60,000 nucleotides of DNA from Adiantum capillus-veneris. Taxonomy: Eukaryota > Streptophyta > Polypodiopsida > Polypodiales > Pteridaceae. Where the stretch lies: assembly GCA_014529385.2 (NCBI GenBank), contig CM043953.1:95756842-95816841 (forward strand). The letters run 5' to 3'. Within the stretch, counting starts at the first letter, position 1; each line of letters starts with the position of its first letter. The notes under the pieces were generated by a model. It worked only from the letters and a program-made list of their open reading frames with translations, did not search any database and was not told the DNA's origin. Of this stretch, positions 10,882 through 23,821 are shown piece by piece. The translations under genes were made by a program, and so were the position numbers.

Positions 10882-12319
10882 CTATGGCACTTCTTCAACT
10901 ACCTTTCTCACCACCTCTTCCTTAACAAGATGGGGATTCTCCTTGTAGGTCAACAAATCGGCTAGGGTAGCTCTTGTACTATCTTCCACTAGAAAACAGA
11001 ACTCAAACTCTTGCAATTCAATTACCCATTTCTTGACCACATTTGACATGTTAGTGCCATTAATTAACTGTGGCAAAAAGGCATAAATCGTCAAGAAAAC
11101 AAAAGGTCGTGGTAGCAATTAATGACGAAATCATCGACAAGCAAATATTACACTTGCCATCACTAGCTCTACTTCCGAGAATTTTCTCTTTGTTACCAGC
11201 TTCACTCGTCTTGCACAATACACCTGGCCTCATATAATGGCTGCCCTTCCCCTTTTCCAATAGCATGGCTCCAATGGCATCATCCCCTACTGATAGATTT
11301 ACATAAAACACTTGCTCCCAATCAGGAGCCTGCATGGCTGGCAACCCCCCTAACACTTCTTTCACCTCTTGAAACACTTCTTTACACTTGTCATCCCATT
11401 GCAATGGATCATGCTTTGCCACTTGCTGTAATGGATAAAGAAGCTGTGAAGACAATGGAATAAACCGCGCCATATACTTCACTTTGTGTATAAAGGTTGC
11501 CAATTGCTTTGTACTCGTAGGTGATGGAAGAAGAATAATAGACTTAACCTTGTCTAGATCAGCCTCAATGCCATTTTCTGACACCATGTGGCCCAATAAC
11601 TTCACCGTTGGGTGTGCTAGATGACATTTCTTTGGATTTAGTTGTCCTCCACATTCATCATATCGAGCCAATACCATCTGCAGCTTCTCATGGTGTTCAG
11701 CCCTACTGCTGTAGACACAGAAGTCATCCATAAAAGCTTTAACATAACTACCAGTGAATGGTTTCAATACCCAATTTGCTCTCTCTTGATAGAAGGAAGG
11801 TCCATTTGTCAACCCAAATGGCAATACCGTGTAACAATAACAACCCCACGGCGTAATGAAAGCTGTCTTTGTTCGGTATTTAAGAGCAATCTTCAATTGA
11901 AAATAGCCTAAAAAACTATCACACTGACACTGTACCTCTCATAACCTGGCCACTGAATCCAAGATCTGATCGATGAATGGAAGAGGATATGGGTTCTTCT
12001 TAGTGGCTGCATTTAAGGGTTTAAAATCTACACAAATCCTCCATTTTCCATCCTTCTTTGGACTGACTACTACTGGACTCATCCATTCTGTGGTGTCCAT
12101 AGGGACTATGAACCCTGCCTTCAATAACTTGTCCACCTCTTTCCGCAAGGCTTCCATTTGCTCTTGACCCATCCTTCTTAGCCTTTTCCGCACTGGCTTA
12201 GCACCTTCTTTCAGCTCTATATGCATCTCTTTGCCCTTGAACCCTCTGATCTCTTCATATGAGGTAATGAACAAATCAGGAAAACTAGCCAGCATGTGCA
12301 AATATATCTCCTTCTCCAC
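10882..12319 (-). pseudogene. Element A: reverse transcriptase and RNase H
   Basis: From 12319 the frame carries the RT fingers (WRICVDFKPLNAATKKNPYP LP, motif 1-2), a break near 11940, then FITPWGCYCYTVLPFGL (motif B region) and VKAFMDDFCVYS with the catalytic MDD, followed by the gypsy RNase H (FYVNLSVGDDAIGAML). A frameshift near 11220 moves the RNase H tail into the 11118-10882 frame. Relative to element B the breaks are small indels and point stops. It is minus strand and co-linear with the protease upstream and the second RNase H downstream. Confidence 0.88.
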
Positions 12320-12322
12320 AGC

Positions 12323-13066
12323 TCAGAGGTCTCCACTGATCATTTGTGTCATCAATTCCTGCTTCTTTGAAAATTCAACCTTGGTTTGCATCAGCCCTTC
12401 AATCACTTCATAAGACCCTTCACTTTTATCTTTAACCTCATTTGCAAATGCGACTAAACCAGACTCATGGATTTCTTTGTCCATCAAAAGAAATGCAACA
12501 TCAACATCCTCATCACTGCTGGTAGTACTATCATTGTCCTCATCAGTCATTGTGGAATAGTCTTCATCACTAGACTCATCTTCATCTTCATAAAGCTCTT
12601 CCAATACTTTTCTTGTATCCATATTATATAGCTTCTTGGCACCTGTCTTTCCATAGAGGCTAATCGTACCACGTCGCCAGTCTTGAACAGCTCCCACTGC
12701 ACGTAACCATGGTCTGCCTAGTATAATAGGATATGCTTCCAACCCTGCTGGCATCACATGAAAATCAACCACTGCCTTTGCATCATACGCCTCCACTTCT
12801 AAGCTCTTTACAACACCCAAACATTTTACTTTTTGATGGTTTGCGAATCTGATCCAAAAGCCTGACACCCTAGTCACTGTAAGACCCATCTTCTCAATGC
12901 ATGAGTGTGTTATAACACATATTTGGGCTCCACCATCCACATAACCTTGTCCCAGATTTTTTCTTTTGTGCCACACATCTACTATTGGACAAATGTCAGG
13001 TAGCTCATCCATTGCCAACACCTTTACTGAACCTCTCTCTGGTTCTTTCTCCATTGGATTAACCAT
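12323..13066 (-). pseudogene. Element A: aspartic protease region
   Basis: The reading frame contains GYVDGGAQICVITHSCIEKM, where DGGA is a D-[ST/G]-G-A retropepsin active site, and ILGRPWLRAVGAVQDWR, the second conserved retropepsin block (ILGRPWL). The C-terminal 80 residues are acidic (EDESSDEDYST..DEDNDST). A TGA at 12320-12322 replaces a TCA found in element B, cutting it from RT. Two CAG-to-TAG changes (13076-13078 and 13109-13111) cut it from Gag. Confidence 0.85.
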
Positions 13067-13108
13067 CCTCTTCCACTATCGCTTTAGCTTAGGTACCATC
13101 TCTATAAG

Positions 13109-14431
13109 CTACCCAAAAGTAACATTTGGCTTCCTGCTTGTTAGATTCTCCTTCAAGTCATAGCTCAATTGCCCATCCCCTAGTGGAAAATCCGAAACAT
13201 GAAACTTGCAACGAGCCCTTCTTTTCCTCTTGGCCTTGACATCCTCGCTTTCATGGCTCTTTCCCTTCTTCTTACTAGGACCTGGGGCACTTCTTCCTTC
13301 CTTGTTCTCTGTGGTCCTCTTCCCAATAGGCATCACTAATGTATCCTCTAGCTTTGATGCCTTCTCCAAGGTGACTACACTTATCACTTTTGTCTTTCCC
13401 TTTTCCTCTTGGGTTAATCCACTGGTTCCTTCTTCTCCTTTAATTTCAATGCCATAATCATTTGACCTAGTTAGCACCTGTCTTGGCAATGGATACATGT
13501 CTCCCTCCAACCTTGGTGGCTTATCACATTGCGGGCTGATGTGGCCCAACTCTCCGCAATTATAACATGTGGGCATCTGCCTCCAGAACCTACCATTGCT
13601 TTGTCCAACACCACTCCTAGGTCTTTCTTCACCTTCTGGCTGATTTGCAAACCTCCCTCGAGCTCGATTATTTCCCACTTGACCTAACATGTTTAGGCTG
13701 AGATTATTCATTAAATCTACCACTTGCCTCATGTCTTGCCTTAGCCCATCATCTTGCACTGCTGTAGTGACCACTACTGGCATAACCTGAGGAGTAACAG
13801 AAACCACTGGTTCATGATGAACCCCTGGCATGCAACTTTGTAAAGAATCCATAGGCTAAAACTTAGACCTCCTCGGCAAAGACTCTACTCCTAGCTGGCT
13901 CATTTTCCTCTGTTTCCACTCTTTGTTCCTTGCCACGTCCAATGCATCTTCATATGTCCTAGGCTTCTTTAGCTCCACTCTCCAACGTATATTCTCCCAA
14001 AGACCAGTCAAGAACCTGTCCTTCTTCATCATGTCAGGTGGGGGTACTTGTGGTGCTAAAGCCTTGCACATTCGCTCCCATGCCAATGAAAACTTACGTA
14101 TGTACGCATCTACTGGCTCACCTTTCTTTTGCACCAAGCCTTGTACTTCTTACCACACTTTGTCAGGATCTTCTGTCTTCACAAATTCCACTTCCAATCC
14201 ATGCCTTAGATTGTCCCAACTCAATCTTACAGGTGGATCAGCCACACACAAATCCTCTTCAAATGCTTTGGACCAAACTCGTGCATCACTCTTCAAACAT
14301 ATTTGGAGAAGACGTAACATCTGCACCGGGTCATGAATCTGGTTGCTAATGCAGGCAACCTCCATCTTCTCCAAAAAGTCTTCCACATCTTCATCACTTC
14401 TTCCATGAAACTCCGGATAAGAGAAAGCCAT
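13109..14431 (-). pseudogene. Element A: gag
   Basis: The start is taken as MAFSYPEFHGRSDED at 14431, because the same Met and downstream sequence are kept in element B (58288). The retrotransposon gag domain covers about residues 1-190 (WVKT..DPDKVW, KKGEPVDAYIRKFSLAWERM). A single CCHC zinc knuckle CYNCGELGHISPQC lies near 13565, then a basic stretch (KKKGKSHES, KAKRKRRARCK). In-frame stops lie at 14150-14152 (TAA where B has CAA) and 13856-13858 (TAG where B has CAG). It would bind and package element RNA if intact. Confidence 0.85.
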
Positions 14432-14534
14432 GGCTACCCAAGTTACAATGCTTTGAGAACCCCTTCGAACACACGTGCAAGAACCCAAAACTTTTGACTG
14501 ACTCAATCCCTAGAAACTTCAATGGAGTTTGTCT

Positions 14535-14752
14535 TTAGATAAGGACAAACACATGCACATCAAATGAGTTTTCATAGTTAATCATCGGAACTACAACAGG
14601 CAAAGGGCATTCCAGTATTTCTCTTAATCTTCTTGGCCCGACATAAAGACTATGCGCTGTTGGAAAAAAATCTTCCTGGACACATGAACATTTATCTGGA
14701 TTCTTTGAGTTAAATGAAAAGGAGTGAATTGAGGTCCATTTTGATCATCCAT
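14535..14752 (-). pseudogene. Element A: leader small ORF, frameshifted copy of a new 72-codon family
   Basis: Minus strand from ATG at 14752 reads MDDQNGPQFTPFHLTQRI and stays alignable with the element B small ORF (58391-58609) until a one-base deletion in the codon for Phe of the FGP motif (plus strand CCCGACATAAAG here, CCCGAACATAAAG in B). After the deletion the protein-level similarity resumes in the neighbouring frame (REILECPLPVV...NYENSFDVHVFVL) down to the same stop codon. It lies between the PBS and gag, in the sense direction. It is in the mRNA leader if transcription starts in the 5' LTR. Its function is unknown. Confidence 0.7.
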
Positions 14753-15339
14753 TAAAACAAACCATGAAGCTCCCAAGAAGGCACACCTAACTTATCCTCT
14801 GATTTTGCCAGCAGCATAACAACATAAATGGCTTAAATGACCAAAAAACCAGCCATCATAACTTGGAAAAATTTTGGCAGAGTTTCCCCAGAAGTAGAGC
14901 AGTGAGAACCCAAAATATAGACTATGTATGTATGCATAAACTGCCAACAATAGAACCCGAGCATCAAGTAGGAATCACTAGTACATAGCCTATGGCGAGG
15001 TCACGAAAAGGGTGCTCCAGCCACCTGTATCACCGAAAGGATCTCACATTTGAGAATCCCCCAGCTCAATAAAACCTCACGCTATTGACCCTCTCACGAA
15101 AGCTTATGCAAATCTCGTATAGTCAAGTCTCAGAAATGACTATCTTCTAGACCAAGTCTCAGAAATGGCTGGGACTGCCAAATAAAACTAAGTATGGCTC
15201 CACAAAGGCATACAATGGCAGTTTCCACAAGTAACATACAATACTAGTAGACAATGCGCTCAAACAGGTACCAAATGATGCATACCCACAGTAACTGCAA
15301 GTGACTTCCACTTGTCAGTATATCACTCTACTCCAGCTA
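14753..15339 (-). other. Element A untranslated leader
   Basis: No ORF of note. The sequence is co-linear with element B leader 58610-59200, including the block near 15001-15050 (CACGAAAAGGGTGCTCCAG), with small indels. No structure could be confirmed by eye. Confidence 0.6.
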
Positions 15340-15420
15340 CCTGTACCTATGTGAATCACCTGTACCTGTACCTATCCCTGTAACCTATAACCTGTAATCT
15401 GCAACCTGTAATCTCGAACC
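15340..15420 (-). repeat. Element A leader heptad-like repeats next to PBS
   Basis: Short units CCTGTA(A/C)CCTATAACCTGTAATC on the plus strand (TTACAGG-like on the element's sense strand) repeat irregularly. Element B has a cleaner array at the same place (59240-59265). Confidence 0.6.
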
Positions 15421-15439
15421 TGAAGGTACTCGAAGAAGA

Positions 15440-15459
15440 TCCTCCGTGGGGGCGCCAAA
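15440..15459 (-). other. Element A primer-binding site
   Basis: Starting four to five bases inside the LTR end, the minus strand reads TTGGCGCCCCCACGGAGG. TGGCGCC is the usual start of the PBS in Tat/Athila elements, but the bases after it differ from the common tRNA-Asp complement. Element B has the identical site at 59319-59338. Confidence 0.65.
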
Positions 15460-15463
15460 AGAA

Positions 15464-16696
<1,233 letters not shown>

Positions 16697-17052
16697 ACGT
16701 TATGTGGTGGACATTTATTGCTTTGATATTCTGGTTGCACAATGATTATTAGAATATATTTTGTGCAAATTAATGCCCTATCCACACCCATTTCCATAAT
16801 AATTCAAGGCTCTAGTGCCTCGAGATGCAAAAGAGCTTAACCAAGACATCACCAAGGAAAATACCAACTCATGGAAGAGATTTAGTAAAAAAAATCCAAT
16901 CTGCAATCAAGAGAGTGGGTCCAATGCCAAAAAAAGTTTAACAACCACTCAGTATCAGTGTGCAAATCTAATTTGAAGAGCTAGGCCAGGAAAAAATGCA
17001 AGGAAAAACCTCGGACCAATGACACACTAAATGGCTAAAGATCAAGAAGGCC

Positions 17053-18362
17053 TTGCACAAAAGGGAAATGGAGGCGGCAAATCTCTTGAGGCTTCAAGCA
17101 AAGGAAATTCACATCAAAACTGAGGATGCTGACAAAAACACCCTACTTAGAGCGTTCAAGGTAAGAAAGTGGCAGACTACCATCTCCTCCTTGAGCGACC
17201 AACAAGGAGCCCATATCAGCAACCTTGATGAGGTGGGCAAAGTGATGTTAGATCACCTCAACAAGATCATCAAAAAGGAAGATTCCCCCTCTCCCAAAAT
17301 CAAAGAAGCCAAAGAAAAAAATTTCTCGGCCACCCAACTTTAGCAGATCCTGACCGAGCAAACTCTTGGAAAGGCCCTTTACCTCGGCGGACTCTAAAAA
17401 AACGAGGTAAAGAGAAGTCGCTAGGGTTGGATGGGATCACGGTCGAGTTTTGTCAAGAAATTTTGGAGGATTTGGGCCCATCTTTCTTGCATATGGTTAA
17501 TAGAGCCTTTACAGAAGGCATGCTTGAATCAAGGGTGAGGAAAGGGTTGATTGAACTCATCCCCAGACAACTTGCTTGCTCTCAACTCAAACACTGGAGA
17601 CCAATGACAATGATGACTGTGGTGTACAAGGTGTTGGCTAAACTTATTTCTAAACGGATGTGCCCAGTGTTGGTTGATGCTATCTCTCCTCATCAACATA
17701 GATTTATTAAAGGCATATCAATTTATGACAACATCCTGGTGCCCATGATTGGTATGGAATATGCCAAGCTCAAGAAACAAGAATGTATCTTACTCCAATT
17801 GGACCTTGATAAGGCTAATGATAAGATAACCTAGTCTTTTGTGCAAGTGACACTATAGACTTTGGGGTTTAGTCCACGGATTTGTCAAGCTGTTAGTACT
17901 CTTGGTGAAGGGAGCTCGTGAGAACTTCTCTTCAACTCAAGAATAGTCGTATACTTTAAGGTCAAGATATCCACTCGTCAAGGATGCCCCTTAGCTCCTC
18001 TTTGGTTTTTTGCCTACACTCACCCTCTTATTGTGATGTTGGAAGAAGCGGCAAAAAGAGGACAACTTAAAGGGCTACAAATCCAGGATGGCAAACAAAT
18101 GATTGTGAAAATGTTTGAAGGTGACTCGCTTCTCTTCCTTGAAGTGGATGATAACATTGTCAGACAAGCCTTGGAGATTGTCCAAGTGTTTGTCACAACG
18201 TCAGGGTCTCAATGCAACATAGAAAAATCAAGGCTTATTTCTTTGACAGTAGGTGATAATTTTGATGCTGCCGGTTGGTCTAGAGAGGTTGTGAAGAGAG
18301 GCAACATCTTTTGTCACCTTGGGATGCCAGTTGATGAAGGAATTACTCAAGATTGCCTTTAA
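17053..18362 (+). pseudogene. L1 reverse transcriptase pseudogene
   Basis: 17427-17834 has LDGITVEFCQEI (from the KSPGxDGxT signature), HWRPMTMMTVVYKVLAKLI and HQHRFIKGISIYDNIL, then LDLDKANDKIT, where active RTs read LDxxKAFDx. 18033-18362 has MFEGDSLLFLEV in place of FADDSLLFL, so a catalytic Asp is lost. Frame breaks lie at 17343-17427 and 17835-18032. It would copy the LINE RNA at the nick site if active. Confidence 0.78.
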
Positions 18363-19284
18363 CTGGGTTCAAACAAAAAAGAAAAAGAAAATGAAGCGCT
18401 GGGAATTCATCCTGGTGCCCTTCACTGCAAAGTTGTGGTAATTAATACCTTCTTCATCGCGTATTTAATGTTCACGTCGCCGCTCAACTACAACTATCAT
18501 GAAAAAATTGGAGTTCTTTTTTGAAACCAATTAAGGAATTCTTATGGAGGAATAAACTGACTGGTGGCCGTAGACCCTGGCAATGGGGTAAATAGGTGGC
18601 TATCGCCAAACCGAAAGCTCAGGGCGGCGGACTCGGCATACTTGACCCTGTTACTCATGACCTAGCTCTATCGCTCATTTTTTCTTCACCCTTGCCAATT
18701 TTGATGAGAGTTGGGCTGTCATGGCAAGGGAAATGGTAATGGAAGCCAGCTTGAATTCCAAAGGTGGGTTATGGTCCAAACTCAGTCTGCAAAACAAACT
18801 TCTTCCCCCCTCTAGAGTGAAGGCTCAAGTAGGTGGCTTTATTGGGAAGTTTATTGTGAAATGTTGTAAAGTAGCTGTGGCACTCAAGTGGAAAGAGGAA
18901 ATTAAATACTAGATAGGGACGACTAGACATTAGTCTCTGTGGGGCCCAATTGTAGAAGATTTGAGCTTTGATAACCATTGGCTAGAAATTGCTAGGAACT
19001 TGAATAACAAGGGCCTTGACACCTTGGATGCTCTATGGAATGAACAAAAAGGGAATTGACAAACCTTGGCACATCTAAAGATTTGGTGTAACCTCTCACT
19101 CTAGGAGGGAGTCCTCGTTGGATGGCTTCTAGAAAAAGTTTCATTCCTAACCCTTTCTCCCTGCTCCACACCGCTGGATTGGAAAGCTTGGAAGTGGCCT
19201 AGTGAGAGACTGTTCAACTCACCCAAGACTAAGATTATTTATGCAAAGCTATGCTCTGCAGAGAAGTGGATTGATCACCTCAAC

Positions 19285-19623
19285 ATGATTGAGTCCAAAC
19301 AGTGGGCTGAAGCAAATGGGGTCAAGTGCTTGAGATCATTTAGAGGGCCAAGTGTGAAGAAAGGGACAAAGTCTCTCTGGAGAGATCTGTTTGGATTCAT
19401 CCCGAGTGACAACAAAGGAAAATCTAAGGGTCTTGCCGTAGGATCCTGCGTCAGATGCAAGCACCCGAAGGAATCCCTTGTGCAACTGTTTTGGGGATGT
19501 CCAAAAATTAGCGACTTCACGAAGGTAATCTGTAGGAGGGTACACACATCTGGGAAATCCATTCTTCAGGCGCCCGACCTTGTTATGGGCTCTAGCCTCA
19601 TATTATTGATGTGGATCTTCTGA
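19285..19623 (+). pseudogene. L1 ORF2 zf-RVT domain
   Basis: It reads CVRCKHPKESLVQLFWGCP, giving the C-x2-C-x7-8-H/Q...C pattern of the plant L1 C-terminal zinc-binding domain. The His position is Gln (LVQLF, usually LxHLF). It lies downstream of RT in the same strand and ends about 280 bp before the A-tail. Confidence 0.65.
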
Positions 19624-19912
19624 TGACATGTGCATAGTAAGAGTCACGGAATCGAGAGCTATTTGGCAATCCAAGAATGCTCTACTGTTTCAAGAGAAAT
19701 GTGAGCCCCTCGACTCTAATGTTGTTCTTGAAGCGTGTTGGTGGAGAATACATTGTAGTATGCCCTACAAGTTAAAGATGTAATGTTACTCTGGTCACCA
19801 TCTAATGTTTTTTTTTTGGATAACCCTGTGCAAAGGATATGCCACGGCTCTTTGTAATTTTTTGAGATTTAAGCAATTCAAGCTAAACTGAGCACTTAAA
19901 AAAAAAAAAATT

Positions 19913-20390
19913 ATTTCTTTTTGGAACAGAAACTTGTGTCTTCAAAAATTTGTTTGCAACTTTATGTTCAACATCTAATGTGTGCAATGTTTGCATCCTC
20001 TCACTTGTCACAGAGCATGTAATGCTTAAGCACAATGAAAATAATATAGCAGAGTAGAGCATGTTTATGCTCTTCATCATGAGGTTTCTAAGTTTTACAA
20101 GGTTGTTGTATCTACTTCTCATAGAATTGTTGGAAGTTTGTTAGTTCTAACCTTTTTTGGTGTTTTTGATGCATCTATAATTAACTTAACTACTTTATAT
20201 GTACTTCTATGACTTTGGATTTTGTTAGGGCCGCTACTTTGTGGTAATTTTAGATGTACGACCATTTGTGTTGAGAAGCTTCTTCAATATACCTTGTGCT
20301 CGCGTCAATTTGTCAAGGGTATTGCTCATATTTGCTTGGAAATTGGCTTCACTCGGTTTTCTTTGCTCGTTGATTGGTAAGCCAATCTCG
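19913..20390. other. no gene recognised
   Basis: AT-rich, short ORFs only, no domain match by eye. Confidence 0.5.
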
Positions 20391-21178
20391 TGATTGTGGA
20401 CTAAAGATCATTGTAGAATTCTTTGAAAACCCCGATAGTCAAACCATCCCACCCAGGGGACTTATCTTTACCTAGAGCTTGTAACGCTTGAGAGAATTCC
20501 TCCTCGGTGAACGCCCTCTCCAAGAGGTTAACGTTTGAGTGGGAAAATATTTTTGTAACACTTCCAAGAAGAGTAGATCTGGCTTCATCCACTTTCGAGG
20601 AATGGGACTATGGGTGGCCTATCATCTGATGTACGTGATCAAGCATCGATTGAGCCATTTGATCTGGGTCCTTTATACCATTTCCACCCACAATGAGCGA
20701 ATGGGTAGGACCCGATTTCTCTTGACTTCGAGGGCTCTGAAGAAGTGAGGTTGATTGGCCTCCTTCAACTAGAGGAAGGTTTTTCTAGATAATATTCTGG
20801 CCTTCCTGACCCCTTTGAGTTACTGTTCGGTCGATTCACACTTAGCTTCAAGCCACTTTTTATGCTCAGCTTCAGAAGCAAACCCTTTACGTTCTTTAAC
20901 GACTAAAAACCCACTTCGACAACGAGCTGCTTCAGTCACTCCTCATGGTATTTCTTCCTTATAGGGCTTGCTTTTTGAATATTCTTTGCGAAGATATCCT
21001 AGGTCCTAGGACTTTTCGAATCCACATCTTTATGAAGCTTGCTCATAGCCTTGAAGGCCAAGCTTTTGAAGAGAGGGTCTTTAAATAAATGAGCCCCTAT
21101 CATGAGTAGCTTTAGAGGGCAATGTGCTTCTCCTTTGTTTTGTTTTAATTTCTTGCTCAAAGGCAGGTGATCCAAAAA
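20391..21178 (-). mobile_element. L1 fragment, endonuclease-RT linker to RT fingers
   Basis: The minus frame 20592-20401 reads LLERAFTEEEFSQALQALGKDKSPGWDGLT, homologous to the stretch at 22950-23080. The plus-strand sequence to about 21178 corresponds to the EN-RT linker (compare GAGAAGGGTC..TTTAAATA.. with about 23640). Both ends are truncated, and stops occur throughout. Confidence 0.6.
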
Positions 21179-22063
21179 AATTAAGGAAATTGTCCTAAAC
21201 TATCACTAATGTTTCATATATCTAATTTTTATTATAGCCATCATGTGTGTGTATGTGTATGTGTGTAAATTTGTGAGGGCAGATATATAGCATGACCATA
21301 TAATCGCGAGATTTGCTTATTAATTATCCAAATCTTACAAGCATTTATATGGGAGAAAGAAAAGTGATACATTGGATTTCCCCAAGTACATAGAAACCAA
21401 GATTGGTGGACACTTAAAAGATGCAAACAACGTACAGAAAGCGTGGACACAAGCAAACCCTTAGCACTAAAGGGCACAAGCTCTTGAATGGAGCTCGAAT
21501 ACAACAGTGAAGTGAGGGAAACCTAACTGAGGTAAACCTAACTGAGGTAAACCTAGCTGTCAAATTTTAAAGGGGAGTGTTCGAGTTTACTTTTTGTGTC
21601 TTAATTTACTTTTTCCTACGGAGGTATACTTTTGTTTAAGCATTGGGGACACCAAAAGGCATGCCACTACATGGATAGGACATTGGGCTACCACAAAACA
21701 AGTTTTGGGTCAAATCCAGGGGATGATCGACCATGTGGATATTTTGTTTGACATACAATGTCCTCGAGATTTGCACGCTCATTTCTTCATGGATGATCCC
21801 ATCTCGAGGGCTTCATTTAAGACCCAATGCCCTTTATGATCGTGGCAAGGAAGCTAGATTTAGGAGTAAACTTCACCTATGGAAAGGTAGAATCTTTCTA
21901 ACATTGAATAAGGTTGTGTATGGTTAATATGGTTATGTGTGTTTACTTTATACTTATTTCTACTCTAACAATCATAGTTTGCTTTGCTAGACTCATGCTC
22001 CTATTTTGACGCCCTAAATAGTGAAAAAATAGATATGCACTATCAATGGAAGTATGTTTGTAA
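21179..22063. other. no gene recognised; short repeats
   Basis: A (TG)n-like patch at about 21245-21270 and two or three copies of CTAACTGAGGTAAAC at about 21524-21556. This is the left flank of the inverted LINE insertion. Confidence 0.5.
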
Positions 22064-22079
22064 GATTCTAAACTCATTT
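22064..22079 (+). repeat. Left target-site duplication of inverted LINE
   Basis: GATTCTAAACTCATTT, identical over 16 bp to 27707-27722. The bases on either side differ. Confidence 0.9.
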
Positions 22080-23745
22080 GTGAGTCACGTCTAGCCCCAA
22101 GGGGGCTCCCAGATGCCTGAATATATTCCCTTTTGTGACAATCTCCCCCGACCAGACAGAAGGGTCAAATGAGTCATTTTCCGATAGGGAGATCAGCCTT
22201 GACTTCTCTATATTAAAATGGGACCCCGAAGCTTTTGAGAATATTTGCACAATCTCCAGAGCTTTTCTGATGACCTGGGGGCACGCCTTCAAGAAGAGGA
22301 GAGAATCGTCTGCAAAAAGTTTTGCTAGGAGTTGGCTATTTCCAAGCAAAGCGAGGCCTTGCAACTTCCCTCGTTCCGCACTAGCTTCGAGCGTCATGAT
22401 TAAAGGATGTGATCCTATGGCGAAAAGTAGGGGGGCCAAAGGGAATCCCTGCTTAATAGACCTTTTGACCTCAAAAGAGCCCACAATTCTATCGTTGAAT
22501 AGGAGCTCTGACTGGCTTCCAGTCCCCAGTACGCGTACCAACCGACATAGGCGAGGCCCAAAGCCCAGAGCTTCCATGACGGCTTCTATATATGTCCATG
22601 TTATTCTGTCATAAGCCTTGTCCAGATCCAACTGCAGCAGAATACACTCCTGCTTGTGACAGTTGCGTATCCGATGCCCACCATTGCTTCCAAGATGTTA
22701 TCGTAAATGGACCTTCCTTTTATGAACCCATGTTGATGGGGAGAGATGATCTTGGTTAGTAAGGGGGCTAGTCCGAGGGCTACTGCTTTAGCTATAATTT
22801 TGTAGGCCACCGACATCATTGTTATAGGGCGCCAATGTTTCAGTTGAGAACAATATATGTGTTTTGGGATGGGTTTGATAATCCCTCTCTTTACACTTAC
22901 CTCCAACGACCCTTCGACCATGGCTTTATTGGCCAATCTTGTGATTGGGGCCTTGAGATCATCCCAAAATTCTCTATAGAATTCCATCGTCATCCCATCC
23001 CAACCAGGGGACTTTTCCTTGCCAAGGGGTTGCAATGATAGTGAACACTCGTCTTCGGAGAATGCCCATTCCAAGCAATTAGCTTCTGAGTGGGGAATTT
23101 CCTTCTTGACACTCTGCAATAAGGTCCCTCTGGCGTCTTCCACTTCTTGGGACTGGATCTCTGGCTGTCCAATGATTTGACTAAGATAGCTCAACATCAG
23201 ACCAACGATCTCATCCTGGTTATGAACTGCTGTCCCTTTTTCATCATAGAGCGAGCAGACATGGCCCGGGCTCTTGTTGATTTTTAAAGCCCTAAAAAAC
23301 TGAGTTTGATTGGAGGCTTCAGGTTGAAGGACAATCTCCCTCGAGAGAAGCCTTGCCTTTCTGATATCTTCTAACTTCTCATTAGCAAGCTTAGATTTGG
23401 CTTCGAGCCATTGTTTGTGCTCCTCCTCAGTAGCATGCCCATTGGCTTTTATGGTGGTAAGCACCTGGACCTCCGCTATAAGATGCAGAAGGTGTACCTC
23501 CCTAGCTTTCTTGAACCGGGGGCCCAAGGTTTTGATTGCTTTCTGGATGCTACGAGCAAAGAGGTCCCACGCATTGTGTTTGTTGAGGTTGACATCTTTT
23601 TTGAGCTTACCTAGTGCTTTCTTGGTTAGATTCCTGAAGAGAGGGTCTTTGAATAGGTGTGCCCCTGTTACTTACATCTTTTTCCCACCTCTTGGGGTCT
23701 CCTCCTCCCCTTTATTCTTCTTAAAATGTATGTGCAGAGGAATGT
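22080..23745 (-). pseudogene. LINE ORF2 reverse transcriptase, inverted segment
   Basis: 23527-22601 holds the linker and fingers: KSPGWDGMTMEFYREF, HWRPITMMSVAYKIIAK, HQHGFIKGRSIYDNIL. A one-base shift near 22620 moves to 22631-22074: LDKAYDRITW (motif A), SIKQGFPLAPLLF (motif B), LFADDSLLFLKAC with the intact FADD catalytic motif, then FNIEKSRLISL. Translation ends at the left target duplication, in the thumb, because the remaining codons are on the other strand at 26155. Confidence 0.85.
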
Positions 23746-23821
23746 GATCCGAAAGACTTTTTGTTGGGACTACCTTCATCTCCATCAACGATGGTATCCA
23801 GTCAGCTTGGTGTGAGCAATA

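Larger units (their letters stand above)
16790..19912 (+). mobile_element. 5'-truncated L1-type LINE
   Basis: Plus-strand order: RT linker and fingers (17053-17834), palm and thumb (18033-18362), linker (18721-18912), zf-RVT (19285-19623), 3' UTR and an A-run at 19899-19911. ORF1 and endonuclease are missing, a usual L1 truncation. The 3' UTR keeps GGCTC...TTGTAATTTTTT, shared with the other LINE tails here. No convincing target duplication was found. Confidence 0.8.

Noticed and set aside
13923-14349. Plus-strand ORFs of 100-137 codons opposite gag of A, also seen opposite gag of B
   Set aside because: Antisense shadows of the gag reading frame; their similarity between A and B follows from gag similarity.
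16707-19925. Target duplication of the plus-strand LINE (TTATTGCTTT near 16711 versus TTATTTCTTT after the A-run)
   Set aside because: Only about 10 bp with a mismatch, AT-rich, and about 80 bp from the first recognisable LINE sequence. It could be chance.
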